Source of the DNA: Luteococcus japonicus | GTDB taxonomy: Bacteria; Actinomycetota; Actinomycetes; Propionibacteriales; Propionibacteriaceae | Length of the DNA stretch: 64,000 bases | Direction: 5' to 3' | Assembly (NCBI RefSeq): GCF_003752415.1 | Contig: NZ_RKHG01000001.1 | Coordinates: 62,001 to 126,000, forward strand | Shown here: piece after piece, positions 33,775 through 42,672 of the stretch | How positions within the stretch are numbered: the first letter of the stretch is position 1 | Layout: each line of letters begins with the position of its first letter | Notes under the pieces: model-generated | What the model was told of the DNA's origin: nothing | The model's database searches: none | Seen by the model: only the letters and a program-made list of their open reading frames with translations | Made by a program: the position numbers and the translations under genes

Positions 33775-34845
33775 GTGAGCAATCCATCCAACGGGGCCGC
33801 CCCTACCCATCCACTCGCCCCCTATGACGCCCTTCTGCTGGTGTCTTTCGGGGGTCCGGAGGGGCCCGATGAGGTGATCGACTTCCTCGAGATCGTCACG
33901 AAGGGCTCCGGTGTGCCTCGTGAGCGGCTGGAGCATGTGGGGGAGCACTACTTCCGCTTCGGTGGTCGCAGCCCGATCAACGACCAGAACAGGGCACTCA
34001 TCGCCGCCCTGCACTCGGAACTGGCGGACCGCGGCGCAGACATGCCCATCTACTGGGGAAACCGCAACTGGCATCCCTTCATCACCCAGGCGCTGGAGGA
34101 GATCGTCACCGCTGGTCATCATCGGGTCCTGATGCTGACCACCAGCGCCTACCCCAGCTACTCGGGCTGCCGGTCCTACCGTGAGGACGTGCAGGAAGCC
34201 CTCGACGAGCTCGATGCGCCAATGGTCATCGACCGCATCGGTAACTACGGACTGGACGACGGTTTCGTCACCGCCAACGCCCAGGCGCTGCAGGCCGCTC
34301 TCGGCGAACTGCCCGGCGCTCACGTGCTCTTCGTCACCCACTCGATCCCCACCGCCATGGACGAGGCATCCGGGCCCGTCGGCGAGTCGGGCGCCTACGT
34401 GCGCCGGCACCTCGACGTGGCCGGGCGGGTGGCAACCGTCGCAGGGGGTGCCAGCGGTCACGAGCTGGTCTTCTGCTCGCGCTCCGGGCGCCCCGAGACT
34501 CCGTGGCTCGAACCGGACGTGAACGATCGCCTCGCAGAGCTACATGAGAAGGGAATCGACAGGGTGGTGATCGCTCCCATCGGTTTCGTGAGTGATCACA
34601 TGGAGGTCATCTATGACCTCGACACCGAGGCGCGGCAGACCTGTGACGAGTTGGGCATGACGATGGTCCGCGCGGCAACGGTGGGGACCATGCAACCCTT
34701 CGTCGCGGCGCTGATTGACCGGGCCATGTCCCGCGCGGACCAGGCACGAGTGCAGCCTGGGTGCCCGCTGCAGACCCCCGAGGGGTGCGGTGGCCACGGG
34801 TGCTGCGCCAACTCGCGGGCGCCACTGACCCCGGCGCTCGACTGA
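33775..34845 (+). CDS. hemH: Ferrochelatase (coproporphyrin-type)
   Basis: A 356-residue enzyme that inserts Fe2+ into a porphyrin; in actinobacteria the substrate is coproporphyrin III. Marks are YDALLLVSFGGPEGPDEV, the metal-site His in LFVTHSIPTAMDEASG, and VVIAPIGFVSDHMEVIYDLD. The C-terminal Cys-rich stretch (CPLQ...GCGGHGCC) fits the [2Fe-2S] cluster of actinobacterial ferrochelatases. The start is a GTG preceded by AAGGAG. It follows carH by 46 bases, so it may be transcribed with the photoreceptor and supply heme or limit free porphyrin in light. Confidence 0.93.
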   Translation: MSNPSNGAAPTHPLAPYDALLLVSFGGPEGPDEVIDFLEIVTKGSGVPRERLEHVGEHYFRFGGRSPINDQNRALIAALHSELADRGADMPIYWGNRNWHPFITQALEEIVTAGHHRVLMLTTSAYPSYSGCRSYREDVQEALDELDAPMVIDRIGNYGLDDGFVTANAQALQAALGELPGAHVLFVTHSIPTAMDEASGPVGESGAYVRRHLDVAGRVATVAGGASGHELVFCSRSGRPETPWLEPDVNDRLAELHEKGIDRVVIAPIGFVSDHMEVIYDLDTEARQTCDELGMTMVRAATVGTMQPFVAALIDRAMSRADQARVQPGCPLQTPEGCGGHGCCANSRAPLTPALD

Positions 34846-34862
34846 GATTGCCACGACCTCGG

Positions 34863-35120
34863 TCAGCGTGAGGGAATGAGAAGCCACGGGCGAGCTGTCC
34901 ACCATCGGCACACCCAATCCACCAGTGTCGTCATGTCCGGGGCAATTCCTCCCTTGAGAATGAAGTCGCCTTGGTGCGGGGTGAGGCTGAGGCGGTGCTG
35001 GAAGGACTCCAGCAGGTGCCGGGTCAACAATTCCTGGGTGGGCGCGGCAGTTCGTTGCTTGGCTGCCGTGGAGCGGGCCAAGAACTGCAGTCGGCGAAAC
35101 GTTTGGTCCCCGGTGGTCAT
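34863..35120 (-). pseudogene. AbiEii-type nucleotidyltransferase toxin, truncated
   Basis: An 85-residue remnant. The first 60 residues (FRRLQFLARSTAAKQRTAAP, then LTRHLLESFQHRL and GDFILKGG) match the N-terminus of AbiEii/AbiGii toxins. The frame then diverges after LKGG, in the place where the nucleotidyltransferase core should begin, and ends after 25 unrelated residues. Full toxins are about 280-300 residues. The ATG overlaps the antitoxin stop by four bases, the normal AbiE arrangement. The toxin is dead. It converges on hemH with a 17-base gap. Confidence 0.8.
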
Positions 35121-35668
35121 GACAGGACCTCCAGCGCATCGAACACGGGTCGCTTCGCCCGGGGGATCTGGATTGCGAGTTGGGCGATCTCGGCGGGTTT
35201 GCCTCCCCGGCGCAGCCATTCCTTCAGTGCGTCTCGTGCCGTTTCATAGCCGAGCTGCCCGCGCAGCCGGAAGGCATCCACGATGCTGCGTTCAGGGCTG
35301 TAGAGCTCAATCAGCTCTGATGACCCGTCGATGGTGACCAGGTCACGCCCCAGCTCGAACGTGTCGGGGTCGAAGGCGTGCCACGTCAAGGTCGGAGTTC
35401 TCTTGGGAATCCTGGTTCCCCGTGGCAGGGCGACCTGCAGGGAGGTCGGAATCTCGTCGACCAGATCGTGATGGGCCAGGGCCGAGACCAGACAGATGGT
35501 GGCGTGTGGTCGCAGTGCCACCGCCTGCAGCTTGTCCTGGTCCACGGCGGTCCGATCGCTCTTCCGGTAGACACCAGGGGCAATTCGCTGCAGCTCTCCT
35601 CGTTGGAGCGCCCGATGAGCTGCGACAGGTGACAGGTCGCGGCGCCTAAGCCGGAGCAAGTCGGACAT
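35117..35668 (-). CDS. AbiEi-type antitoxin/transcriptional regulator
   Basis: A 183-residue AbiEi protein: an N-terminal winged helix (LLRLRRRDLSPVAAHRALQRGELQRIAPGVYRK) and a C-terminal domain with ATICLVSALAHHDLVDEIP, TWHAFDPDTFELGRDLVTIDG and YSPERSIVDAFRLRGQLG. These antitoxins also repress their own operon. AGGAGGTG lies five bases before the ATG. The gene is intact although its toxin is truncated, so it is an orphan antitoxin that might still protect against related systems. Confidence 0.88.
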   Translation of the reverse strand: MSDLLRLRRRDLSPVAAHRALQRGELQRIAPGVYRKSDRTAVDQDKLQAVALRPHATICLVSALAHHDLVDEIPTSLQVALPRGTRIPKRTPTLTWHAFDPDTFELGRDLVTIDGSSELIELYSPERSIVDAFRLRGQLGYETARDALKEWLRRGGKPAEIAQLAIQIPRAKRPVFDALEVLS

Positions 35669-35697
35669 CAGGCACCTCCTTCTGAAATGAAGCGTAC

Positions 35698-35715
35698 ACA
35701 GATAACTGTATCTGT
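35698..35715. promoter_or_regulatory. Palindromic operator upstream of abiEi
   Basis: ACAGATA and TATCTGT form perfect 7-base arms around ACTG, 29 bases upstream of the antitoxin ATG. A TACAGT -10-like sequence on the minus strand lies inside it. AbiEi proteins are known to bind inverted repeats in their own promoter. Confidence 0.6.
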
Positions 35716-35997
35716 AGACGATTCTATCCATCCGAGTTCATGGACGGGATGCGTGGAAGGAACCGCGCTGCGACGGCGATGTGCTGTTGGTGGTCATGCA
35801 CCTTCAAGCCAGAGACCATCGCCTCGTGCCTGCTGTGGTGCGCGCCGTCGCCGAGGTGGAGGGGGAACGCCTGGTGAAGCAGGGGGAACTGAGGTCGTGT
35901 GCGACTCGGCGGCGAGTCTCATGCACAATGGGTGTCAACTCTTTCGAGGAGGATGCGGCGCTCAAGCCAAGTGCACGTGGAGTGCACGACACAAAGA
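35716..35997. other. Gene-free stretch before tRNA-fMet
   Basis: I found no convincing gene here. Short open frames on both strands have poor composition and no ribosome-binding site. Codon structure is absent and GC is slightly lower near the AbiE promoter. It may be leftover sequence from the insertion of the AbiE module next to the tRNA gene. Confidence 0.4.
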
Positions 35998-36043
35998 CAA
36001 TGTGCCGCTGACTGATCCATAAGACCTAGTCAGCGGCACATTG
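35998..36043 (-). terminator. Strong inverted repeat at the 3' end of tRNA-fMet
   Basis: Two perfect 16-base arms (CAATGTGCCGCTGACT and its complement) enclose a 14-base loop. It starts eight bases beyond the tRNA 3' end, and in the minus direction is followed by TCTTTGTG. It most likely terminates the tRNA transcript, though the T-run is weak. Confidence 0.6.
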
Positions 36044-36050
36044 CGGTTAG

Positions 36051-36124
36051 TAGCGGGGACAGGATTTGAACCTGTGACCTCTGGGTTATGAGCCCAGCGA
36101 GCTACCGAGCTGCTCCACCCCGCG
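36051..36124 (-). tRNA. Initiator tRNA-Met (CAT)
   Basis: A complete cloverleaf: acceptor CGCGGGG paired with CCCCGC, D-arm GGAGCAGCTCGGTAGCTC, anticodon stem-loop CTGGG-CTCATAA-CCCAG and T-loop GGTTCAAATCC. The three G:C pairs next to the anticodon loop and the unpaired first base (C1 against T72) mark it as the initiator. The CCA end is not encoded. Confidence 0.95.
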
Positions 36125-36222
36125 TCGGTGAAAACAACATTACAGGGATCCGAACGAAACGCAAAATCGAGGGCTGTGGCGGGCCCCAAGGCGTGCGGAT
36201 GGAGCGGGCCCAGAGGGGGATT

Positions 36223-36250
36223 CGACGTGCGGAGTGCACTGCGCACGTCG
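36223..36250 (-). terminator. Hairpin downstream of the FUSC-like gene
   Basis: CGACGTGCG and CGCACGTCG give perfect 9-base arms around a 10-base loop. It lies 80 bases past the stop of the minus-strand FUSC-like gene. No T-run is visible. It could end that transcript or be part of a dispersed repeat. Confidence 0.4.
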
Positions 36251-36255
36251 GAGAA

Positions 36256-36274
36256 CCCTTCGACAGGCTCAGGG
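36256..36274. repeat. Possible dispersed REP-like motif
   Basis: CCCTTCGACAGGCTCAGGG is a sequence I have met as an intergenic repeat in other high-GC genomes. It occurs once in this window. Its ends (CCCT/AGGG) can pair. The call is based on memory of the motif only. Confidence 0.35.
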
Positions 36275-36329
36275 ATCGTGATGGGCAGCCGGGTCCATGG
36301 TGGGACGGGCCCAGGGATCCACGGGGCGA

Positions 36330-37481
36330 TCAGTCGACATCGGGCACCAGGGCCCGGGCCTCCACATAGTCCAGACCGGTGAGTTCCAGCAGGTCGACGA
36401 GCATCGAGCGCAGCTGGGCAAAGATCACCAGTCCGGAGAGGGTCCCGTGCATGCCGGCGGCCGACGTGGCATCGGCCAGCGCAATGATCCGTGGGCGGGC
36501 GCGTTCGGGGATGCGACGTGCGGACAGCTCCTGCGCGCAGAAGTCGGTGACATCGGCCAGCTGGTCCACCAGGTCCAGGTAGTCGAAGGGCACGGCCTCC
36601 TTGCGCCACGTGGCGATGGCGGCACGGCGGGCGAAGACCCGCAGGTTGCGCACCAGCCGGTCCAGCGGCGCGACGAGCTCTGCGATCGCCTGCGTCTGTT
36701 CGCGATGTCCGCGAAGGAAGGGGGAGTAGCGGGTCACCGCGACGCCCTCCGCAGCCGCGTCAGACAACTTGGTCAGCCGGCTCTGGGTGGCACGGGCCCG
36801 CTCCAGCACCTGTTCCCCGGCAGCGTCGTCCATCTCCCGCAGCGCCTCAGCGGCGCGACGTACGGTGCCGGCGCAGTGCTCCAGGACCTCGGCGGCCCGC
36901 AGTCGCGGCCTCTGCACCGGGCCGGTGGGGGCCACGGTGGCGAAGAGCAGGGCCAGGCAACAGCCCAGGAGGGCATCCTCCCAGCGGCTGAGTCCCTCGT
37001 TGGGGGCGGGCATCAGCGTCATGACCGTCGCCGCCTGGATTCCCGACTGGTTGATCATCAACGGTTTCGCGTTGAACCAGGTGGCCACCGACATCGCCAC
37101 GAGACAGACCAGGCTGATCTGCCAGGGCCCCGTTCCGAAGAGCGTGACGAAGATGTCGCCGGTCAACACGCCGATGAAGACGCCGGAGGAGACCTCGATC
37201 ACGCGGGTGAGCCGTTGGCCGAAGCTGAAGCCCAGGCAGATGATGGCAGCCACCGAGGCAAAGAAGGGCATCTCGTGCCCCAGCAGGTTGCGGCCCAGGA
37301 ACCACGCAAGCCCTGCCGCCATGGAGATCTGGCAGATCATGAACAGCCGGCTGCGCCACCGCTCGACCCGACGACGCTGTTCCTGCAACCCCAGCCGGGC
37401 CGCGCTCTCCGAGAGGTCGAAGGCGCGCAGGGCGACGTCGTGGAAGACCTCGCCGGGACGGTACGCGCCGTTGCCACCCAT
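36330..37481 (-). CDS. FUSC/aromatic-acid-exporter-like membrane protein
   Basis: A 383-residue protein. After a charged 40-residue N-terminus, four to six hydrophobic segments span about residues 47-185 (SRLFMICQISMAAGLAWFL, FFASVAAIICLGFSFGQRL). LTRVIEVSSGVFIGVLTGDIF follows as the family's short conserved helix. The last 190 residues are a soluble, mostly helical domain rich in Ala, Arg and Leu. This is half of the FUSC/YhcP topology. Export of small organic acids is the usual suggestion, not shown here. It is divergent from the peptide-importer operon. Confidence 0.8.
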   Translation of the reverse strand: MGGNGAYRPGEVFHDVALRAFDLSESAARLGLQEQRRRVERWRSRLFMICQISMAAGLAWFLGRNLLGHEMPFFASVAAIICLGFSFGQRLTRVIEVSSGVFIGVLTGDIFVTLFGTGPWQISLVCLVAMSVATWFNAKPLMINQSGIQAATVMTLMPAPNEGLSRWEDALLGCCLALLFATVAPTGPVQRPRLRAAEVLEHCAGTVRRAAEALREMDDAAGEQVLERARATQSRLTKLSDAAAEGVAVTRYSPFLRGHREQTQAIAELVAPLDRLVRNLRVFARRAAIATWRKEAVPFDYLDLVDQLADVTDFCAQELSARRIPERARPRIIALADATSAAGMHGTLSGLVIFAQLRSMLVDLLELTGLDYVEARALVPDVD

Positions 37482-37642
37482 TGCGGTCCTCTCTCGTCAG
37501 CTCTCTGGCACATTCTGCCCCGTCCACGTCTCGTGTTGGGCGCGGGTACGGCTGGGGGCATCGGTGTGAAGGGTAGAGTTTCGTCGAACTGTGGCAGGTG
37601 TGCCCGGTTTGCACGGCCTTCAACGAACGCAGGAGAAGATCC

Positions 37643-39172
37643 ATGGGACCCGTCCGGATCCGTCGACGCAGCGCCCTCGCGGGCGGCATTGCCCTGGTGC
37701 TCGCCGGCACCGCGGGCTGCACCTCCAAGCCGTCCGGTGAGAACACCGAGCAGGCGCGCAATCTTGTGATCGGTGCCACTGCCCAGCCGCAGTCCATGGA
37801 CCCCACCACCCAGAGTGGTGCGGCCATCCCGCAGGCCCTGCTCTACAACCTCTACGAGACGCTGGTGAAGATCGACGGGGAGGGCAAGCTCAAGCCGCTG
37901 CTCGCCAAGGCCTGGACCGTCTCCCCGGATCGTCTGACCTACACCTTCACCCTGCAGCCGGGCGCCAAGTTCTCCACCGGGGAGCCCGTCACCGCCCAGG
38001 CAGTGGTGGACAACATCAACCGGATCAAGTCCGGCAAGAAGATCCTTGCCCTGCTCGCCAAGCAGATGTCCGTGGTGGCCGATGCCGCCGCCACGGACGA
38101 CCAGACCGTCACCGTCAAGCTCTCCCGGCCCTCGCAGTCCTGGCTGTACAACATGGCCTCCGCGGCTGGGGTCATCGCGGATCCCAACTCCTTCGACACA
38201 CTGGCCAGCAAGCCCGTCGGCTCCGGCCCCTTCTCCTTCGGGGAGTGGAAGCAGGGCGAGAGTGTCTCCCTGGACCGCAACCAGGAGTACTGGGGCACCG
38301 CGGCCCGCTTCGACAAGGCGACCTTCCGCTACTTCGCCGACGCCAACTCGATGAGCTCCGCGATGCTGTCCGGAGAACTGGACGTCATCAGCGACCTGAC
38401 GGCCCCCGAGGCACTGGACCAGTTCAGTGACACCTCGAAGTACACCATCGTCGAGGGCACCAGCAATGGCGAGGTCTTACTCGGCATGAACCAGGGCAAG
38501 GGTGGCAATCCGGCCCTGAAGAACCTCAAGGTGCGCCAGGCCATCAACCACGCCATCGATTGCCAGGCCCTGCTGAATGCTGTCTGGGGTGGCAAGGGCA
38601 CCTTGATCGGCTCCATGGTCCCGCCCACCGACCCGTGGTACGAGGACCTGTCCAAGACCTACGACTATGACCCCGCCAAGGCCAAGCAGCTCCTCGCGGA
38701 GGCCAAGGTCAGCGGTCTCAAGCTGCGGCTTCGCGTCCCGACCCTGCCCTACGGTCCCAGTGCCGCACAGTTCATCGCCAGCCAGCTCAAGGCCGTCGGC
38801 ATCACCGTCAGCGTCGAGGAGCTGGACTGGGCGCGCTGGCTGAAGGAGGTGCACGGTGACGGCAACTACGACATGACCATCGTCAACCACGTCGAGCCGC
38901 GAGACATCGTGCAGTTCGCCGATCCCAGCTACTACTGGCACTACGACAACCCCGCCTTCGCCAAGCTCATCGCCCAGGCGGATGCCGCCGACAACACCCA
39001 GTACGTCAACCTGATGAAGCAGGCGGCCAGGACGATCGCCACGGATGCCGCCGCCGGGTTCCTGTGGCTCTTCCCGCACATCGCCGTCGCCAAGGCCGAC
39101 ATCACCGGCATGGTTGCCAACGCCACCAATTCCAGCTTCGACGTCACGATGCTGGCCTCCCGCAACGGCTGA
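37643..39172 (+). CDS. Peptide/nickel-type ABC substrate-binding lipoprotein
   Basis: A 509-residue SBP_bac_5 protein. The signal peptide ends in a lipobox (LAGTAGC; lipidated Cys31), so it is anchored outside the membrane. Mature-region marks are GATAQPQSMDPTTQSG, AIPQALLYNLYETLVKID, LAKAWTVSPDRLTYTFTLQPGAKFS and the KVRQAINHAIDCQALL helix. The Met start has AGGAGAAGATCC upstream. It is the first gene of a five-gene importer (binding protein, two permeases, two ATPases). The substrate class is oligopeptide, dipeptide or metal-ligand complex; no closer call is possible. Confidence 0.92.
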   Translation: MGPVRIRRRSALAGGIALVLAGTAGCTSKPSGENTEQARNLVIGATAQPQSMDPTTQSGAAIPQALLYNLYETLVKIDGEGKLKPLLAKAWTVSPDRLTYTFTLQPGAKFSTGEPVTAQAVVDNINRIKSGKKILALLAKQMSVVADAAATDDQTVTVKLSRPSQSWLYNMASAAGVIADPNSFDTLASKPVGSGPFSFGEWKQGESVSLDRNQEYWGTAARFDKATFRYFADANSMSSAMLSGELDVISDLTAPEALDQFSDTSKYTIVEGTSNGEVLLGMNQGKGGNPALKNLKVRQAINHAIDCQALLNAVWGGKGTLIGSMVPPTDPWYEDLSKTYDYDPAKAKQLLAEAKVSGLKLRLRVPTLPYGPSAAQFIASQLKAVGITVSVEELDWARWLKEVHGDGNYDMTIVNHVEPRDIVQFADPSYYWHYDNPAFAKLIAQADAADNTQYVNLMKQAARTIATDAAAGFLWLFPHIAVAKADITGMVANATNSSFDVTMLASRNG

Positions 39173-39176
39173 GCCA

Positions 39177-40142
39177 TTGACCCGCTCCCGACTGATCGCG
39201 GGCAGGCTCGCCACCTTCCTGGCGAGCCTGCTGGCTGCTTCGGTGGTCATCTTCTGCTTGGTGAACCTGCTACCGGGCGACGTGGCCACCGCCATCCTGG
39301 GTGACCAGGCCGATGCCGAGTCCCTGGCCGCGCTGCGCGCCCAGCTGGGCCTGGACCGGCCGCTGGTGGTGCGCTACCTGGAGTGGATGGGTGACATGCT
39401 CACCGGGAACTTCGGGACCAGTGTGGGCACCGGCCAGAGCGTCGTGGGCATGATCGCCCCCAAGCTGGGCGTCACCCTGTGGCTGGTGGGTCTGGGCATG
39501 ATGCTGGCCATTGCCGTCGCGGTGCCGGTGGGCATGGTCGCGGCCCTGCGGCGCCGACGCTGGAGCGGTGCCCTGATGTCCGCCCTCAGCCAACTGGGGA
39601 TGGCGGTTCCCGCCTTCCTGGCCGGCATCCTGCTGGTGGTGCTCTTCGCCGTGGAGCTTCACTGGCTCCCGGCCAATGGCTACACGCCGCTGAGCAGCAA
39701 TCCCGTCGAATGGGCCCGGCATCTGGTGCTCCCGGTGCTCTCACTGGCCCTGGTGCAGGCCAGCGTGCTGACCCGCTATGTGCGCAGCGCCTTCATCGAG
39801 GTGCTGGGGGAGGACTGGTTCCGTACCGCCCGCTCGGTGGGCTGGACGACGCGCAACGCGATGGTTCGTCATGGGCTGCGCAACGCGGCCCTCAGCGTGG
39901 TGACCGTGCTGGGCCTGCAGCTGGCCACCCTCTTTGTCGGCGCCATCGTGGTGGAGAGCGTCTTCGCGCTGCCGGGCCTCGGCCGCCTGCTGCTCGGTGC
40001 CGTCCAGCAGCGGGAACTGGTGCTGGTGCAGGCGATCGTGATGATCCTGGTTGCCCTGGTGCTGGTGATCAATGCGCTGGTCGACCTGTCCTACATGGCC
40101 ATCGACCCGCGGCTCCGCAGCACGGAGGGGGAGGCCCGGTGA
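39177..40142 (+). CDS. ABC permease (DppB/OppB type)
   Basis: A 321-residue inner-membrane permease with six membrane helices. The N-terminal helix FLASLLAASVVIFCLVNLLPGD is typical of OppB. The EAA loop reads EDWFRTARSVGWTTRNAMVRHGLRNA. The start is a TTG five bases after the binding-protein stop; no ATG or GTG fits better. Its stop overlaps the next permease start by one base. It forms the channel with the following gene. Confidence 0.9.
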   Translation: MTRSRLIAGRLATFLASLLAASVVIFCLVNLLPGDVATAILGDQADAESLAALRAQLGLDRPLVVRYLEWMGDMLTGNFGTSVGTGQSVVGMIAPKLGVTLWLVGLGMMLAIAVAVPVGMVAALRRRRWSGALMSALSQLGMAVPAFLAGILLVVLFAVELHWLPANGYTPLSSNPVEWARHLVLPVLSLALVQASVLTRYVRSAFIEVLGEDWFRTARSVGWTTRNAMVRHGLRNAALSVVTVLGLQLATLFVGAIVVESVFALPGLGRLLLGAVQQRELVLVQAIVMILVALVLVINALVDLSYMAIDPRLRSTEGEAR

Positions 40143-40957
40143 TGCGTCGCCTGCCCCTGTGGTCCGGGGCCGTGCTGGTCGGCGGTCTGGTGCTTACCGC
40201 TCTGGTCTCACTGCTGTGGACTCCCTTCGATCCCACGGCCGTCGACCCCACCCAACGCCTGCAGGCGCCCGGCTGGCCGCACCTGCTGGGCACCGACGCG
40301 ATGGGCATCGACGTATTCTCCCGACTGATGGCGGGGGCGAGGATCTGCCTGCTGGTGGGGGTGGTCGCGGTGTCGATCGCCGCCGTGATCGGTGTTCCCC
40401 TGGGCATGCTCGCAGGCATGAAGCGGGGCCGGTTGGGACAGTTCGTGATGCGCTGCACCGACGTGCTCTATGCCTTCCCCGCACTGCTGCTCGCCATCCT
40501 GCTGGCCGCGGCCGTCGGTGGGTCCACCGTGACCGGCATGATCGCCATCGGCATCGCGACGGTCCCGGTCTTCGTGCGGATCACCCGGGCCGCCTGCCTG
40601 CAGGTGATGAGCCAGGACTACGTCATGGCGGCACGCAGCTGCGGCACCACCTGGCCCACCATCGCGCGGCGCCACGTCTGGCCCAACATCGCGCCGCTGG
40701 TGGGGGTGCAGGCCTCAGTCAGCTTCGCCATGGCCATCCTCGCCGAGGCCGCCCTGAGCTACCTGGGCCTGGCCACGGCGATCACCACCCCCAGCTGGGG
40801 CCGGATGCTGTACGAGGCGCAGAGCAAGCAACTGTTCAGCCATCCCGAACAGGTCATCTGGCCCGGCATAGCGATCGCCCTGGCCGTCCTCGGCTTCAAC
40901 CTGCTCGGTGACGGGCTGCGAGAACTGCTTGACCCACGGCTGCGGGAGGTGCAGTGA
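40142..40957 (+). CDS. ABC permease (DppC/OppC type)
   Basis: A 271-residue permease, shorter at the N-terminus than many OppC proteins. The first helix is followed by HLLGTDAMGIDVFSRLMAGARICLLVG, the OppC hallmark. The EAA loop is QDYVMAARSCGTTWPTIARRHVWPN, and it ends in LLGDGLRELLDPRL. The ATG is in a GTGATG cluster overlapping the upstream stop; the GTG one codon earlier is an alternative. Confidence 0.92.
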   Translation: MRRLPLWSGAVLVGGLVLTALVSLLWTPFDPTAVDPTQRLQAPGWPHLLGTDAMGIDVFSRLMAGARICLLVGVVAVSIAAVIGVPLGMLAGMKRGRLGQFVMRCTDVLYAFPALLLAILLAAAVGGSTVTGMIAIGIATVPVFVRITRAACLQVMSQDYVMAARSCGTTWPTIARRHVWPNIAPLVGVQASVSFAMAILAEAALSYLGLATAITTPSWGRMLYEAQSKQLFSHPEQVIWPGIAIALAVLGFNLLGDGLRELLDPRLREVQ

Positions 40958-41829
40958 TGGCGACCATGACGGCGGGCCAGCCGCTGCTGCAGGTGCAGGA
41001 CCTCGACGTCTGCTTCGGCCGTCGGCGCATTCCGGCGGTGCGGGGCCTGTCCTTCGAACTGGGGCGAGGCCAGCGGCTGGGGCTGATTGGTGAGTCCGGC
41101 TCCGGCAAGAGCGTCACGTCACTGGCCGTCATGGGCCTGCTGCCGGACAATGCCCACGTCTCGGGTTCGGTGCAGGTCAACGCCCACGAGGTGATCGGCA
41201 GCTCCGACAAGGAACTGTCGCGCCTTCGGGGCGATGTGATGAGCATGGTCTTCCAGGAACCCATGACCGCCCTGGACCCGACGATGACCTGTGGCCGTCA
41301 GGTGGCCGAGGTGCTGCGGCTGCACCAGGGTGCCGCTCCGGGGGCCGCGCGCCAGGCCGTCGTCGACATGTTGGAGCGCGTCGGTCTGCCCATTGCGTCG
41401 AGGATCGCCGACGCCTATCCCCATGAACTGTCCGGCGGGCAGCGGCAGCGGGTGATGATGGCGATGGCCCTGGTGAACGCACCGGACCTGGTGATCTGCG
41501 ACGAGCCCACCACAGCCCTGGACGTGACCGTCCAGGCCCGCGTGCTCAAGGTCCTCGACGAACAGCTGGATGCCGCGGGAGCGGCCTGCCTGTTCATCTC
41601 GCACGACCTGGCGGTGGTCAGCCAGGTCTGCGACGAGGTGATGGTGATGTGGCACGGACGCGTCGTGGAACGCGGCAGCATCGCCCAGGTCCTCGGTGAC
41701 CCGCAGCACGGCTACACCAAGGGACTGGTGGCCACCGCCCGGTTGGACCTCGTGGAACCCGGGCAGCGGCTCCCCGTCGTGGAGGACTTCTGGGATGGCG
41801 CCGCCCAACGCGCCGAGGAGGACAGATGA
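40957..41829 (+). CDS. ABC ATPase (DppD/OppD type)
   Basis: A 290-residue ATPase: Walker [10 protein letters not shown]-loop [14 protein letters not shown], signature [12 protein letters not shown], Walker [13 protein letters not shown] and switch His in ISHD. The [14 protein letters not shown] tail is the OppD-type C-terminal motif, but the Cys-rich iron-sulfur stretch of some homologues is missing. The ATG overlaps the permease stop by one base. Confidence 0.93.
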   Translation: MATMTAGQPLLQVQDLDVCFGRRRIPAVRGLSFELGRGQRLGLIGESGSGKSVTSLAVMGLLPDNAHVSGSVQVNAHEVIGSSDKELSRLRGDVMSMVFQEPMTALDPTMTCGRQVAEVLRLHQGAAPGAARQAVVDMLERVGLPIASRIADAYPHELSGGQRQRVMMAMALVNAPDLVICDEPTTALDVTVQARVLKVLDEQLDAAGAACLFISHDLAVVSQVCDEVMVMWHGRVVERGSIAQVLGDPQHGYTKGLVATARLDLVEPGQRLPVVEDFWDGAAQRAEEDR

Positions 41830-42629
41830 GCGTCCAGGAGGACCGGCTGGCACTGTACGAACTGCACGGTGTGGACCGCACCTACGGCGGTGGCTCCCAG
41901 GCCGTGCACGCGGTCAGTGACGTCGACCTCGCGGTGGATGCCGGGGACCGCCTCGGCATCGTCGGGGAATCGGGCTCCGGGAAGTCGACGCTGATCCGGA
42001 TGATGGCGGCCCTGGACCGCCCCACCCGCGGCGAGATCCTCTTTCGTGGCACCGACATCGCCTCGCTGCCGGACAAGCGCATGGGTGACCTGCGCTCCAG
42101 CGTCCAGATGGTCTTCCAGGATCCGCGCAGCTCGCTGAACCCACGGATGCGGGTGGGGGAGATCATCACCGAACCCCTGCGCAGCCCGCTGCTGCGCCAG
42201 CGAGATGACGTGCCGGTGGACCATGGCCACCGCCTGCGCGAGGTGATGGAGCAGGTGGGCCTGCCGGCCGACAAGGCCGACGCCTACCCACACGAGTTCT
42301 CCGGAGGTCAGCGTCAGCGGATCGCCATCGCCCGTGCGTTGGCCCCGAAACCCGATGTCCTGATCGCCGACGAACCGGTCAGTGCCCTGGATGTCTCCGT
42401 GCGGGGCCACGTGCTGAACCTCTTGCGGGAGCTGGTCGCCGAGTATGCGCTGACCATGCTGTTCGTCTCGCACGACCTCCGGGTGGTGCGTCACGCGTGC
42501 GATCGTGTGGTGGTGATGCGCCACGGCCAGATCGTGGAGCAGGGGCCGATCGAGCAGGTCTATGAGGACCCGCAGCATCCCTACACCCAGGAGCTGTTGG
42601 CGGCGGTGCCCACCATCCGGTTGCGGTGA
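41826..42629 (+). CDS. ABC ATPase (DppF/OppF type)
   Basis: A 267-residue ATPase: Walker [25 protein letters not shown], signature FSGGQRQRIAIARAL, Walker B VLIADEPVSALDVS, switch His in VSHD, and an EDPQHPYTQELL tail. It pairs with the preceding ATPase to drive the importer, overlapping it by four bases. It is the last gene of the operon; serA follows in the same direction after 43 bases. Confidence 0.93.
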   Translation: MSVQEDRLALYELHGVDRTYGGGSQAVHAVSDVDLAVDAGDRLGIVGESGSGKSTLIRMMAALDRPTRGEILFRGTDIASLPDKRMGDLRSSVQMVFQDPRSSLNPRMRVGEIITEPLRSPLLRQRDDVPVDHGHRLREVMEQVGLPADKADAYPHEFSGGQRQRIAIARALAPKPDVLIADEPVSALDVSVRGHVLNLLRELVAEYALTMLFVSHDLRVVRHACDRVVVMRHGQIVEQGPIEQVYEDPQHPYTQELLAAVPTIRLR

Positions 42630-42672
42630 GACATGCATCACAGCATTGACCAGCGCGGATAGACTTCCGCGG

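Noticed and set aside
35998-36043. Phage or island attachment site at the tRNA
   Set aside because: No second copy of the tRNA 3' end and no integrase gene in the window.
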